The notes below the pieces were generated by a model, which was not told the origin of the DNA, ran no database searches, and saw only the letters and a program-made list of their open reading frames with translations. From NCBI RefSeq assembly GCF_020884795.1, contig NZ_BBZF01000019.1, positions 278,355 through 342,354 of the forward strand: a stretch of 64,000 nucleotides of DNA, read 5' to 3'. Both the position numbers and the translations under genes were made by a program. Source of the stretch: Micromonospora okii (GTDB lineage Bacteria > Actinomycetota > Actinomycetes > Mycobacteriales > Micromonosporaceae). This document shows positions 51,161-60,007 of the stretch, piece by piece (within the stretch, counting starts at the first letter, position 1; the number at the start of each line of letters is the position of its first letter).

Positions 51161-52123
51161 TCAGCCCTTCACGGCGCCGGTGATGACGCCCTTGGTGAAG
51201 TGCCGCTGCACGAACGGGTAGACGAGCACCGCCGGGACGACGGTGACCACCACGACCGCCATCTTCACGGCCAGGGTCGGCGGATAGGCGGTGACGCCGG
51301 GCAGGCTGACCGCCGCGCCGGAGACGCTCGGCGACTGCCCGGCCAGGATGTAGCTCTGCAACACCCGCTGGATCGGGAACTTGTCGTTGTCGTCGAGGTA
51401 GAGCACCGAGTTGAAGTAGGCGTTCCAGTAGCCGACGGCGTAGAAGAGGCCGACCACGGCGACGACGGCCTTGGAGAGCGGCAGCACGATCCGGGTGAGG
51501 ATGCGCAGCTCCCCCGCCCCGTCGATGCGGGCGCTGTCGAGCAGCTCGCCGGGCACGCCCATGAAGAACGCCCGGACCACCACGAGGTTGAACACGCTGA
51601 TCGCGCTGGGCAGGATCAGCGACCAGAGGCTGTCCTTGAGCCCCAGCCCGGTCACCACCAGATAGCTGGGCACCAGGCCGGGGAAGACGAGGAACGTCAG
51701 CAGGAAGAAGAACAGCAGCCCCCGGTGCCCCACCGAGCCGGGCCGGGACAGCCCGTACGCGGCCAGGACGGTGAGCACCAGGCTCACCGTCGTGCCGACC
51801 ACGGTGACCACGGTGCTGACCCAGACGGCCCGGGTGATCTGACCGCCGTTGAAGATCGTGACGTATGCGGACGGGTCGACCTCCCGGGGCACCAGCACCA
51901 TGCCGCCGGCCGCGTCGATCGTCTCCCGCGAGGCGAGGCTGGTCACCAGCACCGCCCACAGGGGAACGAGCACCGCCGCGACGAGCAGGGTGAGCACGAC
52001 GCCCTTGCCGAACACCCCGAGTGGCGTGGGCGGCTCCTCCCACGGGGGCCGCCGGTCGCGCCGCCGTCGGGGCGGTCGCCCGCCCGCCGTCGCCGGTACG
52101 GGGTCACTGAGCTGCGTGGTCAT
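51161..52123 (-). CDS. Carbohydrate ABC transporter permease (LplC/YcjP type)
   Basis: 320 aa, ATG 52123 overlapping the preceding TGA by 4 nt. A basic Pro-rich N-terminus precedes six membrane segments, with the EAA loop in LLDSARIDGAGELRILTRIV and LPLSKAVVAVVGLFY. AYGLSRPGSVGHRGLLFF and the GYWNAYFNSVLYLDD stretch are typical of LplC-group partners of LipO-like receptors. Confidence 0.92.
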   Translation of the reverse strand: MTTQLSDPVPATAGGRPPRRRRDRRPPWEEPPTPLGVFGKGVVLTLLVAAVLVPLWAVLVTSLASRETIDAAGGMVLVPREVDPSAYVTIFNGGQITRAVWVSTVVTVVGTTVSLVLTVLAAYGLSRPGSVGHRGLLFFFLLTFLVFPGLVPSYLVVTGLGLKDSLWSLILPSAISVFNLVVVRAFFMGVPGELLDSARIDGAGELRILTRIVLPLSKAVVAVVGLFYAVGYWNAYFNSVLYLDDNDKFPIQRVLQSYILAGQSPSVSGAAVSLPGVTAYPPTLAVKMAVVVVTVVPAVLVYPFVQRHFTKGVITGAVKG

Positions 52124-53127
52124 GACCTGGAATACACCCCCTGCTCGCCGAGGCGGTGGGCGAGCTTGTTGGCCGCGACGATGAGGATCAGGCCGACCAC
52201 GGCCTTGAACAGCCCGGCCGCCGCGCCGAGCCCCCACTGCTGGGTGGCGATGGCCTGGTGGTAGACGAACGTGTCGAGCACCTCGGCGGCGTCCCGGCCG
52301 ACGGCCTCCCGCTGGAGGATGAACTGCTCGAAGCCGACCGACAGCGCGTCGCCGAGCCGCATGATGAGCAGCAGCACGATGACGGGGCGCAGGCCGGGCA
52401 GGGTGATGTGCCACAGCCGCCGCCAGCGCCCCGCGCCGTCGGCCGCCGCCGCCTCGTACAGGTGGGGGTCGATCGCGGCGAGCGCGGCCAGGAAGACGAT
52501 CGCGCCCCAGCCGACGTCCTTCCACACCGACTCGGCGGTGACCAGCACGATGAAGGTGTCGGGGTTGGTCATGACGTCCCACGGCCGCAGGCCGGCCTCG
52601 CGCATCCGCTGGGCCAGCAGGCCCGCCCCGCCGAGCATCTGCACGAAGAACGTGACCACCAGCACCCAACTGAAGAAGTGCGGCAGGTAGACGACGCTCT
52701 GCACGAAGCCGCGCACCCGTCCGGAGACCAGGCTGTGCAGCAGGATGGCCAGCAGGATCGGCAGCGGGAAGAAGAACACGATCTGGAACGCGGTGATGGT
52801 CAGGGTGTTGCGCACCGCGTCCCAGAACAGCGGGTCGGTGAAGAGGGCCTCGAAGTTGCCGAAGCCGATCCACTCGCTGTGCAGGAACGCCTCGACCGGG
52901 TCGTCGCCGACGAACGGGTTGTAGTCCTGGAAGGCGATGACGTTGCCGAGCGTGGGCAGGTAGTGGAAGACCAGCAGCAGCGCGGCGGCCGGCGCGGTCA
53001 TCGCCAGCAGCGGCCAGTCCCGGCGCAGCCGGGCCCGCAGGCCGGCCCGGGGGCGGGCGCGGGGCTGACTGCGGGGGCGGGCGGCCTGCGGGCGGGCGCG
53101 CCGGGCGGTGCCCGGGGCGGCGCTCAT
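52120..53127 (-). CDS. Carbohydrate ABC transporter permease (LplB type)
   Basis: 335 aa, ATG 53127 overlapping the receptor gene stop. Arg/Pro-rich start, then WPLLAMTAPAAALLLVFHYL, VIAFQDYNPFVG, VVYLPHFFSWVLVVTFFVQM and EAA loop LYEAAAADGAGRWRRLWHIT. NPFVG and the PHFFSW motif are characteristic of LplB. No dedicated ATPase gene is present; such importers commonly borrow a shared MsiK-type ATPase encoded elsewhere. Confidence 0.92.
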   Translation of the reverse strand: MSAAPGTARRARPQAARPRSQPRARPRAGLRARLRRDWPLLAMTAPAAALLLVFHYLPTLGNVIAFQDYNPFVGDDPVEAFLHSEWIGFGNFEALFTDPLFWDAVRNTLTITAFQIVFFFPLPILLAILLHSLVSGRVRGFVQSVVYLPHFFSWVLVVTFFVQMLGGAGLLAQRMREAGLRPWDVMTNPDTFIVLVTAESVWKDVGWGAIVFLAALAAIDPHLYEAAAADGAGRWRRLWHITLPGLRPVIVLLLIMRLGDALSVGFEQFILQREAVGRDAAEVLDTFVYHQAIATQQWGLGAAAGLFKAVVGLILIVAANKLAHRLGEQGVYSRS

Positions 53128-54791
53128 CGGCCGTTGTCGGCGAGCGCCTTCTCGAAGAACGCGCGCCCCTCCTCGCCGCCGGAGGCGAGGAACTCCTTCG
53201 CCACGCCGTCCAGGTCGCCGATGGGGCGGCGACCGCGCAGGATGTCCCGGATCTTGTCCTCCGTCGGCTGGAGGAGCTTCGACCAGTTGGCGGGCAGCTC
53301 CAGCTTGATCCCGGCGAAGAGGTCCTTCTCCATCAGCCCGATGTTCTTCCGGTAGTAGTCCAGGTAGTCCCGGACGAAGTTCGGGGTGTCCCCGCTGCGC
53401 ACCTTCACCGGCACCCGGCCGCCGATGTGCGTGTACTGCGCGCCCAGCTCCTTGCGGCCCAGGTCGGTCGGGAGCGGGCTGCCGTCGGCCGCCCGGGTGA
53501 AGTGCTTGCCCTCCACGCCGTATTCCCGCAGCTCGAACTCGCGGCTGCCGAACGGGGCGGCGCACCAGTTGAGCACGCGCAGCAGCTCGTCGACCCGGTC
53601 GGCGCCGAGGCCCTTCCTGAGGAAGGTGAAGAAGATCGGCTTCTCGCTACCCCAGATCACCGCCGGGCCGCCACTCGCGCCGAACACCGGCACGGGCTGC
53701 ATGTCGAAGCTCGGCAGCACCTTGCTCTGCTCGCCCTGCACACCCTGCCAGGCGCCGAGGCCGTCCTGGAACATGATGATCTTGCCGGCCTTGAACAGTT
53801 GCTTCTCGTCCGCACCCTTGCTGGCCACCGTGTCGGGGTGGACGAGGCCGTCGGCGAAGAGCTTCGCGGTGAACTCCAGCGCGGCCCGGTAGGCGGGGTT
53901 CTCGAACTTGTGCTCCAGGCCGCCGCCGGGCTTCCTGCGCCAGGTCTGCTGGCAGCCGTAGAACTGCTGGACCATGTCGAAGACGCTGCCGAAGGCCCAG
54001 ACCCCCTTGGCCGGGTCGGTGAGCTCGCGGCCCAGCTCGTGCAGCTCGGCGGGGGACGTTGGCGCGGCCAGGCCGGCCTTCACGACGAGGTCCCGCCGCT
54101 GGAACAGCGCCCAGGCGAACGGGCCGTCGGTGGGGAACGGCACGGCGGCGAGCCGCCCGCCCCAGACCGAGTACTCCCACGCGCCGGTGGGCAGGGCGGC
54201 GAGGTACGGGTACTTCGCGGCGGCGTCGCCCCTGAGATGGTCGGTGAGATCCTCGAACAGCGCCCTGACCGCGTCGGAGAAGCGGGCGACCTTGTCGACC
54301 TCCCAGTTCGGCACGCTGAGCAGGTCGGGCACGTCCCGGGCGCCGAGCATCGCGTTGAGCTTGTCCGCGTACGTCGTGCCGTCCTGGAGGCTGGGGCTCA
54401 CGTCGACGCCCAGCTTGGCGTTGACCGCCGCGAGGTAGGAGTTGTTGCCCAGGGTCGGCGGGGTGGGCCCCCACCAGGGGCTCATGCTGCGGATCGTTCC
54501 GCCGCCCCGGCCGGGCTGCTCGGTGACCGCGTCGACGAGCTGCCGGGGGTAGCCGAGGTAGCCGTCGGGGATCGGCCCCTCGCCCGGGATGTCCGGCTTG
54601 AGCAGGTCGGCCGGCCTGTGGGCGGGCAGCACGGCGCGGATGGCGTCGGACCGGGTGGCGCTGCCGGAGCTGCCGGCCTCCTTGCTGCACCCGGTGAGGG
54701 CGGCGCCGCCCGCCGTCGCGGCGGCCCCGAGGCCGAGCAGGCGCAGCAGGGTCCGGCGGTCGGTGGATGCGCCTTGCGGGGGCGGTGTCAC
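53124..54791 (-). CDS. Oligosaccharide ABC transporter substrate-binding lipoprotein (LipO/LplA type)
   Basis: 555 aa, GTG 54791 with GGAAGGGA upstream. The N-terminus has twin arginines (TDRRTLLRLLGLGAAATAGG) and lipobox LTGCS, suggesting Tat export and lipidation. Body motifs are SMSPWWGPTPPTLGNNSYLA, DLLSVPNWEVDKVARFSD, WGGRLAAVPFP and RVDELLRVLNWCAAPFGSRE. First gene of the operon with two permeases, GH42 and a hydrolase, divergent from a ROK regulator. Ligand is probably a beta-galactoside- or xyloside-containing oligosaccharide. Confidence 0.91.
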   Translation of the reverse strand: MTPPPQGASTDRRTLLRLLGLGAAATAGGAALTGCSKEAGSSGSATRSDAIRAVLPAHRPADLLKPDIPGEGPIPDGYLGYPRQLVDAVTEQPGRGGGTIRSMSPWWGPTPPTLGNNSYLAAVNAKLGVDVSPSLQDGTTYADKLNAMLGARDVPDLLSVPNWEVDKVARFSDAVRALFEDLTDHLRGDAAAKYPYLAALPTGAWEYSVWGGRLAAVPFPTDGPFAWALFQRRDLVVKAGLAAPTSPAELHELGRELTDPAKGVWAFGSVFDMVQQFYGCQQTWRRKPGGGLEHKFENPAYRAALEFTAKLFADGLVHPDTVASKGADEKQLFKAGKIIMFQDGLGAWQGVQGEQSKVLPSFDMQPVPVFGASGGPAVIWGSEKPIFFTFLRKGLGADRVDELLRVLNWCAAPFGSREFELREYGVEGKHFTRAADGSPLPTDLGRKELGAQYTHIGGRVPVKVRSGDTPNFVRDYLDYYRKNIGLMEKDLFAGIKLELPANWSKLLQPTEDKIRDILRGRRPIGDLDGVAKEFLASGGEEGRAFFEKALADNGR

Positions 54792-54837
54792 GACACGCTC
54801 CCTTCCTCGGTGGGCGGGCTTGCGGAGCACGGACGCC

Positions 54838-54877
54838 CGGCTAGGATTAGTTGGGTTCCTAGCCGAACAAACTAATC
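54838..54877. promoter_or_regulatory. Interleaved inverted repeats in the ROK/receptor divergent promoter region
   Basis: GATTAGTT (54845-54852) is mirrored by AACTAATC (54870-54877), and CGGCTAGG (54838-54845) by CCTAGCCG (54858-54865). The AT-rich 40-bp patch sits in the 121-nt gap between divergent genes, the natural place for the ROK regulator to bind and for both promoters. Confidence 0.55.
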
Positions 54878-54912
54878 GACGGTGATCGTGGCCACAAGGG
54901 AGCGGGCGGAAC

Positions 54913-56133
54913 TTGACCAGCAGGCAGATCGACCCGCGGCCGACGGACCTCGGCGACGTCCGGGTCGCCAACCGGGCCCTGGTGCTGCGGCACGTCCGGG
55001 TGCACGCGCCCTGCTCCCGGGCCGACATCGCGGCGCACACCGGGCTCAACAAGGCCACCGTCTCCAGCCTCGTGACCGAGCTGATCGACCGCCGGCTGCT
55101 GCGCGAGACCGGGCTAACGGAGAACCGGATCGGCCGCCCCGCCACCATGCTCGTGCTCGACGGCGAACCGTACGCGGGGCTGGGGCTGGAGATCGGCACC
55201 GACGAGCTGGTGGCGGTCGCGGTCGACCTGGGCGGCAACCGGCTGCTCACCTGGCGGCGCGCCTTCGCCGCCCCGGCGGCCTCCCCGGGCGAGACGGTCC
55301 GCGCGCTCGCCGCGCTGGCCCGCCGGGCGACCGGCCGGCTCACCGGCGAGGGGCGCGCCGTGCTCGGCCTCACCGTCGGCGTGCCGGGGCTGGTCGACCC
55401 GGCCGGCTGCGTCCCGCTCTCCCCCGCGCTCGGCTGGCGCGACGTCGCCCTCGCCGACCTGCTGCGCGCCGCGCTGCGCGAGCCGGACTTCGCCGTCAGT
55501 GTGGAGAACGAGGCGAACCTCGCCGCCCTGGCCGAGCAGCGGCACGGCGCGCACGCCGGGGCGGCCGACCTGGTCCACCTCACCGGCGGCGCGGGCATCG
55601 GCGCCGGGGTGATCGCGGGCGGCCGGCTGCTGCGCGGCGGGCGCGGCTTCGCCGGCGAGGTCGGGCACCTGCCGATCGACCCGGCCGGCCCGCGCTGCGC
55701 CTGCGGTCGGGCGGGCTGCCTGGAGGCGCTGGCCGGCCTGCCGGCGGTGGTGCGCCGGCTGCTGCCCGACACCGTCGCGGAGGGGCCGGTCACGGACTTC
55801 CTGCCGGAGATCGAGCGCATCCGGGTCCTGGCCGCCCGGGACGTCCCCGCCGTGCGGGGCGGGCTGGCCGAGATCGGCCGCCACCTCGGGCACGCCGCCG
55901 CCGTGCTGGCCAACCTCCTCGATCCCGAGGCGGTGCTGGTCGGTGGCCACTTCGCCGCGCTGGGGCCGTGGCTGCTGCCGGCGGCCCGCGCGGAACTCGC
56001 CGCCCGCACCGGCGCGCCCGAGGCCGGCGGGTGCCGGCTGGAGGCGTCCACGCTGGGCGGTGCCGCCTCGGCGCTCGGCGGGGCGACCGTCGCGCTGGCC
56101 ACCGTCGAGAGTGGCCGGCTGCCCACCGGCTGA
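54913..56133 (+). CDS. ROK-family transcriptional repressor
   Basis: 406 aa, TTG 54913 behind GGGAGCGG. The N-terminal winged HTH is PCSRADIAAHTGLNKATVSS with LVTELIDRRLLRETG. The ROK sugar-binding domain follows: LGLEIGTDELVAVAVDLGG, LTGGAGIGAGVIAGGRLLRG, the GEVGHLPIDPAGPRCACGRAGCLEAL region with the zinc-binding CxCGxxGCxE motif. It likely senses a sugar and represses the divergent import operon through the interleaved repeats at 54838. Confidence 0.92.
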   Translation: MTSRQIDPRPTDLGDVRVANRALVLRHVRVHAPCSRADIAAHTGLNKATVSSLVTELIDRRLLRETGLTENRIGRPATMLVLDGEPYAGLGLEIGTDELVAVAVDLGGNRLLTWRRAFAAPAASPGETVRALAALARRATGRLTGEGRAVLGLTVGVPGLVDPAGCVPLSPALGWRDVALADLLRAALREPDFAVSVENEANLAALAEQRHGAHAGAADLVHLTGGAGIGAGVIAGGRLLRGGRGFAGEVGHLPIDPAGPRCACGRAGCLEALAGLPAVVRRLLPDTVAEGPVTDFLPEIERIRVLAARDVPAVRGGLAEIGRHLGHAAAVLANLLDPEAVLVGGHFAALGPWLLPAARAELAARTGAPEAGGCRLEASTLGGAASALGGATVALATVESGRLPTG

Positions 56134-56263
56134 GGCCTGTCGGCGAGGTCGAGTCGACCGAGGGGCCGCGGGGTCGGGCCTTGACCGGCCGGCGCGGTGG
56201 TGCCAACCTCGACGGCAGCCGTCCCGCGCGGGCACGCGGGGCGGGCCTGCTCCTCGCCGGCTG

Positions 56264-56277
56264 TCGGAGCGCTTCGC
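56264..56277. promoter_or_regulatory. Degenerate LacI-type operator
   Basis: TCGGAGCGCTTCGC matches the perfect palindrome at 56337 in 12 of 14 positions and lies 73 bp upstream of it, a spacing compatible with looped binding of a LacI-family tetramer. Confidence 0.45.
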
Positions 56278-56336
56278 GCGTCCGGGAACGACGGCCGGCG
56301 TCCCCCTCACCGCGATGCCGCTCGGCACGACGGTTG

Positions 56337-56350
56337 TCGAAGCGCTTCGA
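56337..56350. promoter_or_regulatory. Perfect 14-bp LacI-type operator before the GH3 gene
   Basis: TCGAAGCGCTTCGA is a perfect palindrome with the AGCGCT core common to LacI-family sites, 47 nt before the GH3 ATG. The LacI gene at 58904 directly follows GH3, so it is the likely regulator. Nothing else is seen in the 264-nt gap. Confidence 0.7.
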
Positions 56351-56397
56351 CCTGCCGACCGGGCACCGGCTAGCCCACGGAAGGTATCCGACCCGCC

Positions 56398-58878
56398 ATG
56401 ACCGACAGCACCGGCCGCACGCCTGCCCCCTCGCCCGCCGCCCGCCTCGACGACCTGCTGGCGCGCCTCACCCTGCCGGAGAAGATCGGGTTGCTGCACC
56501 AGTGGCAGGCCCCGGTGCCCCGGCTCGGCCTGCCGCCGTTCCGCACCGGCACCGAGGCGCTGCACGGGGTGGCCTGGCTCGGGCCGGCGACGGTCTTCCC
56601 GCAGGCGGTCGGGCTGGCCAGCACGTGGCACCCGGACCTGGTCCGCGCGGTGGGTGCCGCCGTCGGCGACGAGGTGCGCGCGAAGCACCACGCCGACCCG
56701 CGACGCGTCGGGCTGAACGTCTGGGCGCCGGTGGTCAACCCGCTGCGCGACCCCCGCTGGGGGCGCAACGAGGAGGGCTGGTCGGAGGACCCGTGGCTCA
56801 CCGGGCACCTCGCCACCGCGTACGCCCGGGGCCTGCGCGGCGACCACCCCGACCGGCTGCGTACCGCGCCGACACTCAAGCACTTCCTCGGCTACAACAA
56901 CGAGACCGACCGCGCCACCACCTCCAGCGACCTGCCCCCACGGGTGCTGCACGAGTACGAGCTGCCGGCGTTCCGCGCCCCCCTCTCCGCCGGGGCCGCC
57001 GTCGCCGTGATGGCCTCCTACAACCTGGTCGACGGCGTCCCCGCCCACCTCAGCCCGCTGATCGGGGCCGAGCTGCGCGGCATGGCCCCCGAGGAGATCA
57101 TGGTGGTCGGCGACGCCGGGGCGGTCGCCAACATCGCCGGCGTGCAGGGCCACGCGCCCGACCACGTCCACGGGTTCGCCGCCGCCCTGCGCGCCGGGAT
57201 CGACAGCTTCACCGAGGACGACACCGACGCCGCCCCCACCGTCGACCGGCTCACCGAGGCCCTGGAGCGCGGCCTGATCACCCCCGCCCACGTCGACCGG
57301 GCGGTCCGGCGCGTCCTCGGCGTGCGGCTGCGCCTCGGCGACCTCGATCCGCCGCACGAGTCCCCCTGGGCCGACGTGTCCCCGGACGTCGTCGACTGCC
57401 CGGCGCACCGGGAGCTGGCCCGCGAGGCCGCCCGGCGCGCCGTGGTGCTGCTGCGCAACGACGGCCTGCTGCCGCTGCGCCCGCGCCCCGGGCTGCGGGT
57501 CGCCGTGCTCGGCCCGCTGGCCGACCAGGTGCACACCGACTGGTACAGCGGCACCCTGCCGTACGCCGTCAGCACCCTCGACGCCCTCGCCGGGCGGCTC
57601 GACACCGTCACACACCACAGCGGGGCGGACCGGATCGCGCTGCGCGCCGGCGACCGGTACGTCCGCTGCGCCGCCGACGCCGACGGCGGCCCCCTCACCC
57701 TCGACGCGCCCGAGGCCACCGAGGCGACCTGGTTCGACGTCGACGACTGGGGGCGGGACACCGTGGCGCTGCGCAGCGTCGCCAACGGCCGACACGTCGG
57801 CGCAGACGAGGCCGGGCAGGTCGCCAACGACCGCAGCGGTCCGGGCGGCTGGGTCGTCCGGGAGACCTTCCGCTTCCGGCCGGGCCCCGACGGCACGGTG
57901 CTGCTGCACCACCTCGCCGGGGACCGGTACGTCGCCGCCACCCCGGACGGTCGGCTGCGCGCCGACGCCGTTGGGCCGGAGGACGCCACCGCGTTCACCG
58001 TGGAGCTGGTGACCGACGGCGCGGCCGAGGCCGCCGCGCTGGCCGCCGACGCTGACGTGGCCGTGGTGGCGCTCGGCAACCACCCGATGGTCAACGGGCG
58101 GGAGACCGAGGACCGGGTGAACCTGGCGCTGCCGGCCGGGCAGGAGACGCTGCTGCGCGCCGTGCACGCCGCCAACCCCCGCACCGTGCTCGCGCTGACC
58201 AGCAGCTACCCGTACGCGATCGGGTGGGCCGAGGAGCACCTGCCGGCGGTGCTGTGGTCGGCGCACGGCGGCCAGGAGCACGGGTCGGCGCTGGCCGCCC
58301 TGCTGCTCGGCGACGCCGACCCGGCCGGCCGGCTCACCCAGACCTGGTACGCCGACGCCGCCGAGCTGCCCGACCTGCTCGACTACGACGTGATCGGCGC
58401 GGACGCCACCTACCTGTACTACCGGGGCGAGCCCCTGTACCCGTTCGGCCACGGGCTCAGCTACGCCCGCTTCGACTACGCTGACCTCCGGTTGAGCGCC
58501 GCGTCGGTGGCCGCCGACGGGGAGGTCGAGGTGGACGTCGAGGTCGCCAACGTCGGCGACCGGCCCGGGGAGGACGTCGTGCAGCTCTACACCCGGCAGC
58601 GCCGGTCCCGGGTCAAACAGCCCCTGCGCCGCCTGCGGGGCTTCGCCCGGGTCGCCCTCGCCCCTGGCGAGCGGCGGGTGGTGCGGCTACGGCTGCGCGC
58701 CGCCGACCTGGGCTGGTGGGACGAGTCCCGGGGCGCGCACGTGGTGGAGGACGCCAGGCACACGGTGCTGGTCGGCCGGTCCGCGACCGACATCCGGCTG
58801 GTCGGCACGCTGACCGTGCGGAGCGCGGCCGAGAGCGTGCCGGGCAGGGAGACCTCCGGTGCCGGCCGGTCCCGGTGA
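56398..58878 (+). CDS. Glycoside hydrolase family 3 beta-glycosidase with inserted fascin/trefoil-like domain
   Basis: 826 aa, ATG 56398. The (alpha/beta)8 part has EKIGLLHQWQAPVPRLGLPP, LNVWAPVVNPLRDPRWGRNE, the KHF-type TLKHFLGYNNETDRATTS and nucleophile region EEIMVVGDAGAV. The second domain starts at AARRAVVLLRNDGLLPLRPR and resumes with LGNHPMVNGRETEDRVNLAL. Between them about 125 residues (ALRAGDRYVRCAADADGGPL to GDRYVAATPDGRLRADAVGP) form trefoil-like repeats, probably carbohydrate-binding. The C-terminal FN3-like domain has NVGDRPGEDVVQLYTRQ. Likely a xylosidase or glucosidase; no signal peptide, so cytoplasmic. Confidence 0.92.
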   Translation: MTDSTGRTPAPSPAARLDDLLARLTLPEKIGLLHQWQAPVPRLGLPPFRTGTEALHGVAWLGPATVFPQAVGLASTWHPDLVRAVGAAVGDEVRAKHHADPRRVGLNVWAPVVNPLRDPRWGRNEEGWSEDPWLTGHLATAYARGLRGDHPDRLRTAPTLKHFLGYNNETDRATTSSDLPPRVLHEYELPAFRAPLSAGAAVAVMASYNLVDGVPAHLSPLIGAELRGMAPEEIMVVGDAGAVANIAGVQGHAPDHVHGFAAALRAGIDSFTEDDTDAAPTVDRLTEALERGLITPAHVDRAVRRVLGVRLRLGDLDPPHESPWADVSPDVVDCPAHRELAREAARRAVVLLRNDGLLPLRPRPGLRVAVLGPLADQVHTDWYSGTLPYAVSTLDALAGRLDTVTHHSGADRIALRAGDRYVRCAADADGGPLTLDAPEATEATWFDVDDWGRDTVALRSVANGRHVGADEAGQVANDRSGPGGWVVRETFRFRPGPDGTVLLHHLAGDRYVAATPDGRLRADAVGPEDATAFTVELVTDGAAEAAALAADADVAVVALGNHPMVNGRETEDRVNLALPAGQETLLRAVHAANPRTVLALTSSYPYAIGWAEEHLPAVLWSAHGGQEHGSALAALLLGDADPAGRLTQTWYADAAELPDLLDYDVIGADATYLYYRGEPLYPFGHGLSYARFDYADLRLSAASVAADGEVEVDVEVANVGDRPGEDVVQLYTRQRRSRVKQPLRRLRGFARVALAPGERRVVRLRLRAADLGWWDESRGAHVVEDARHTVLVGRSATDIRLVGTLTVRSAAESVPGRETSGAGRSR

Positions 58879-58903
58879 CCGCCCGGCGACGCGGGCGCGG
58901 CCC

Positions 58904-59932
58904 GTGAAGTCGCCCGACCTGGTCACCATCGCCGACGTCGCCCGGCACGCCGGCGTGGCGGTGAGCACCGTGTCGTACGTGCTCAGCGGCAAGCGGGTCA
59001 TCTCCGAGGTCACCCGCACCCGGGTGCTGGCCAACATCCGGGTGCTCGGCTACCACCCGAACGCCGGGGCGCGGGCGCTGGCCAGCCGGCGGGCCAACGT
59101 GATCGCGCTGGTGCTGCCGCTGCGCTCGGGGATGCAGGTGCCGGTGGTGATGCAGTTCGCCATGTCGGTGGTGACCACCGCCCGCACGGTCGAGCACGAC
59201 GTCCTGCTGGTCACCTCCGACGAGGGGCCGGACGGGCTGCGCCGCGTCGCGGCCAGCGCCATGGTGGACGGTCTGCTGCTGATGGACGTGGAGCTGCACG
59301 ACGAGCGGGTGCCGCTGCTGCGCGAGCTGGGCCGGCCCAGCGTGCTGATCGGCTTCCCCGCCGACGCCTCCGGGCTGACCTGCGTCGACCTCGACTTCCA
59401 CCGCGCCGGTCAGCTCTGCGTCGAGCACCTGGCCGGGCTGGGGCACCGGCGGGTCGCCCTGCTCGGCGCGCCGGCCGCCGTCTACGACCGGGGCACCGGC
59501 TTCGCCCACCGCACCCGGGCCGGTGTCGTGGACGCCGCCGGGCGGCTCGGCGTCGACGCCGTGGTCCGGCCCTGCGAGGAGGGCACGGCGGCCGTACGCC
59601 GGGAGCTGGTCTCGCTGCTGGAGCGGTGGCCCGACCTGTCCGGGCTGATCGTGCAGAACGAGGCAGCCGTCGGCCCCGTGCTGGCGGTCCTGCCCACCCT
59701 GGGCCGGCGGGTGCCCGAGGACGTGTCGGTGGTCGGCGTCTGCCCCGACCAGTTCGCCGAGCAGGCCGGTCCCCGGCTGACGTCGGTGCCCGTGCCGGCG
59801 GAGGAGGTCGGCCGGCAGGCGGTGTCGCTGCTGATGCGCAGGGTGCAGGGCGAGCCGGTGCCGGCGGCCACGCTGCTCGACCCCACGCTGACCGTGCGCG
59901 ACAGCACCGCACCCGCGCCCGCCCGCCGCTGA
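58904..59932 (+). CDS. LacI-family transcriptional regulator
   Basis: 342 aa. GTG 58904 gives MKSPDLVTIADVARHAGVAV, placing the HTH at the usual start; an in-frame GTG at 58859 lies inside GH3. STVSYVLSGKRVISEVTRTR and LGYHPNAGARALASRRANVI complete the DNA-binding and hinge regions. The ligand domain contains MVDGLLLMDVELHDERVPLL and VVGVCPDQFAEQAGPRLTSV. Expected to bind TCGAAGCGCTTCGA ahead of GH3. Confidence 0.92.
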   Translation: MKSPDLVTIADVARHAGVAVSTVSYVLSGKRVISEVTRTRVLANIRVLGYHPNAGARALASRRANVIALVLPLRSGMQVPVVMQFAMSVVTTARTVEHDVLLVTSDEGPDGLRRVAASAMVDGLLLMDVELHDERVPLLRELGRPSVLIGFPADASGLTCVDLDFHRAGQLCVEHLAGLGHRRVALLGAPAAVYDRGTGFAHRTRAGVVDAAGRLGVDAVVRPCEEGTAAVRRELVSLLERWPDLSGLIVQNEAAVGPVLAVLPTLGRRVPEDVSVVGVCPDQFAEQAGPRLTSVPVPAEEVGRQAVSLLMRRVQGEPVPAATLLDPTLTVRDSTAPAPARR

Positions 59933-59959
59933 CCAGCCACGGCTGACCGGCCGCCGCGC

Positions 59960-60007
59960 GGCGGGCTCAGGTCGTGGCGGGCTCAGGTCGTAGCGGGCTC
60001 AGGCCGC
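59960..60007. repeat. Three tandem copies of a 16-bp repeat at the end of the flavin reductase gene
   Basis: GGCGGGCTCAGGTCGT occurs at 59960-59975 and 59976-59991, and as AGCGGGCTCAGGCCGC at 59992-60007. The third unit includes the flavin reductase stop codon. Each unit carries a TGA on the minus strand, so the array gives stops in three frames. Confidence 0.75.

Noticed and set aside
48977..52264. 1095-aa plus-strand frame opposite GH42 and permease genes
   Set aside because: Composition is Gly/Val/Arg/Asp-rich without motifs; the minus-strand GH42 and permease genes are unambiguous.
54882..58452. Very long open frames (over 1000 aa) on both strands across the ROK/GH3 region
   Set aside because: Low-complexity Arg/Pro/Ala or Gly/Val translations typical of off-frame reading in high-GC DNA; the ROK and GH3 proteins in the true frames explain the sequence.
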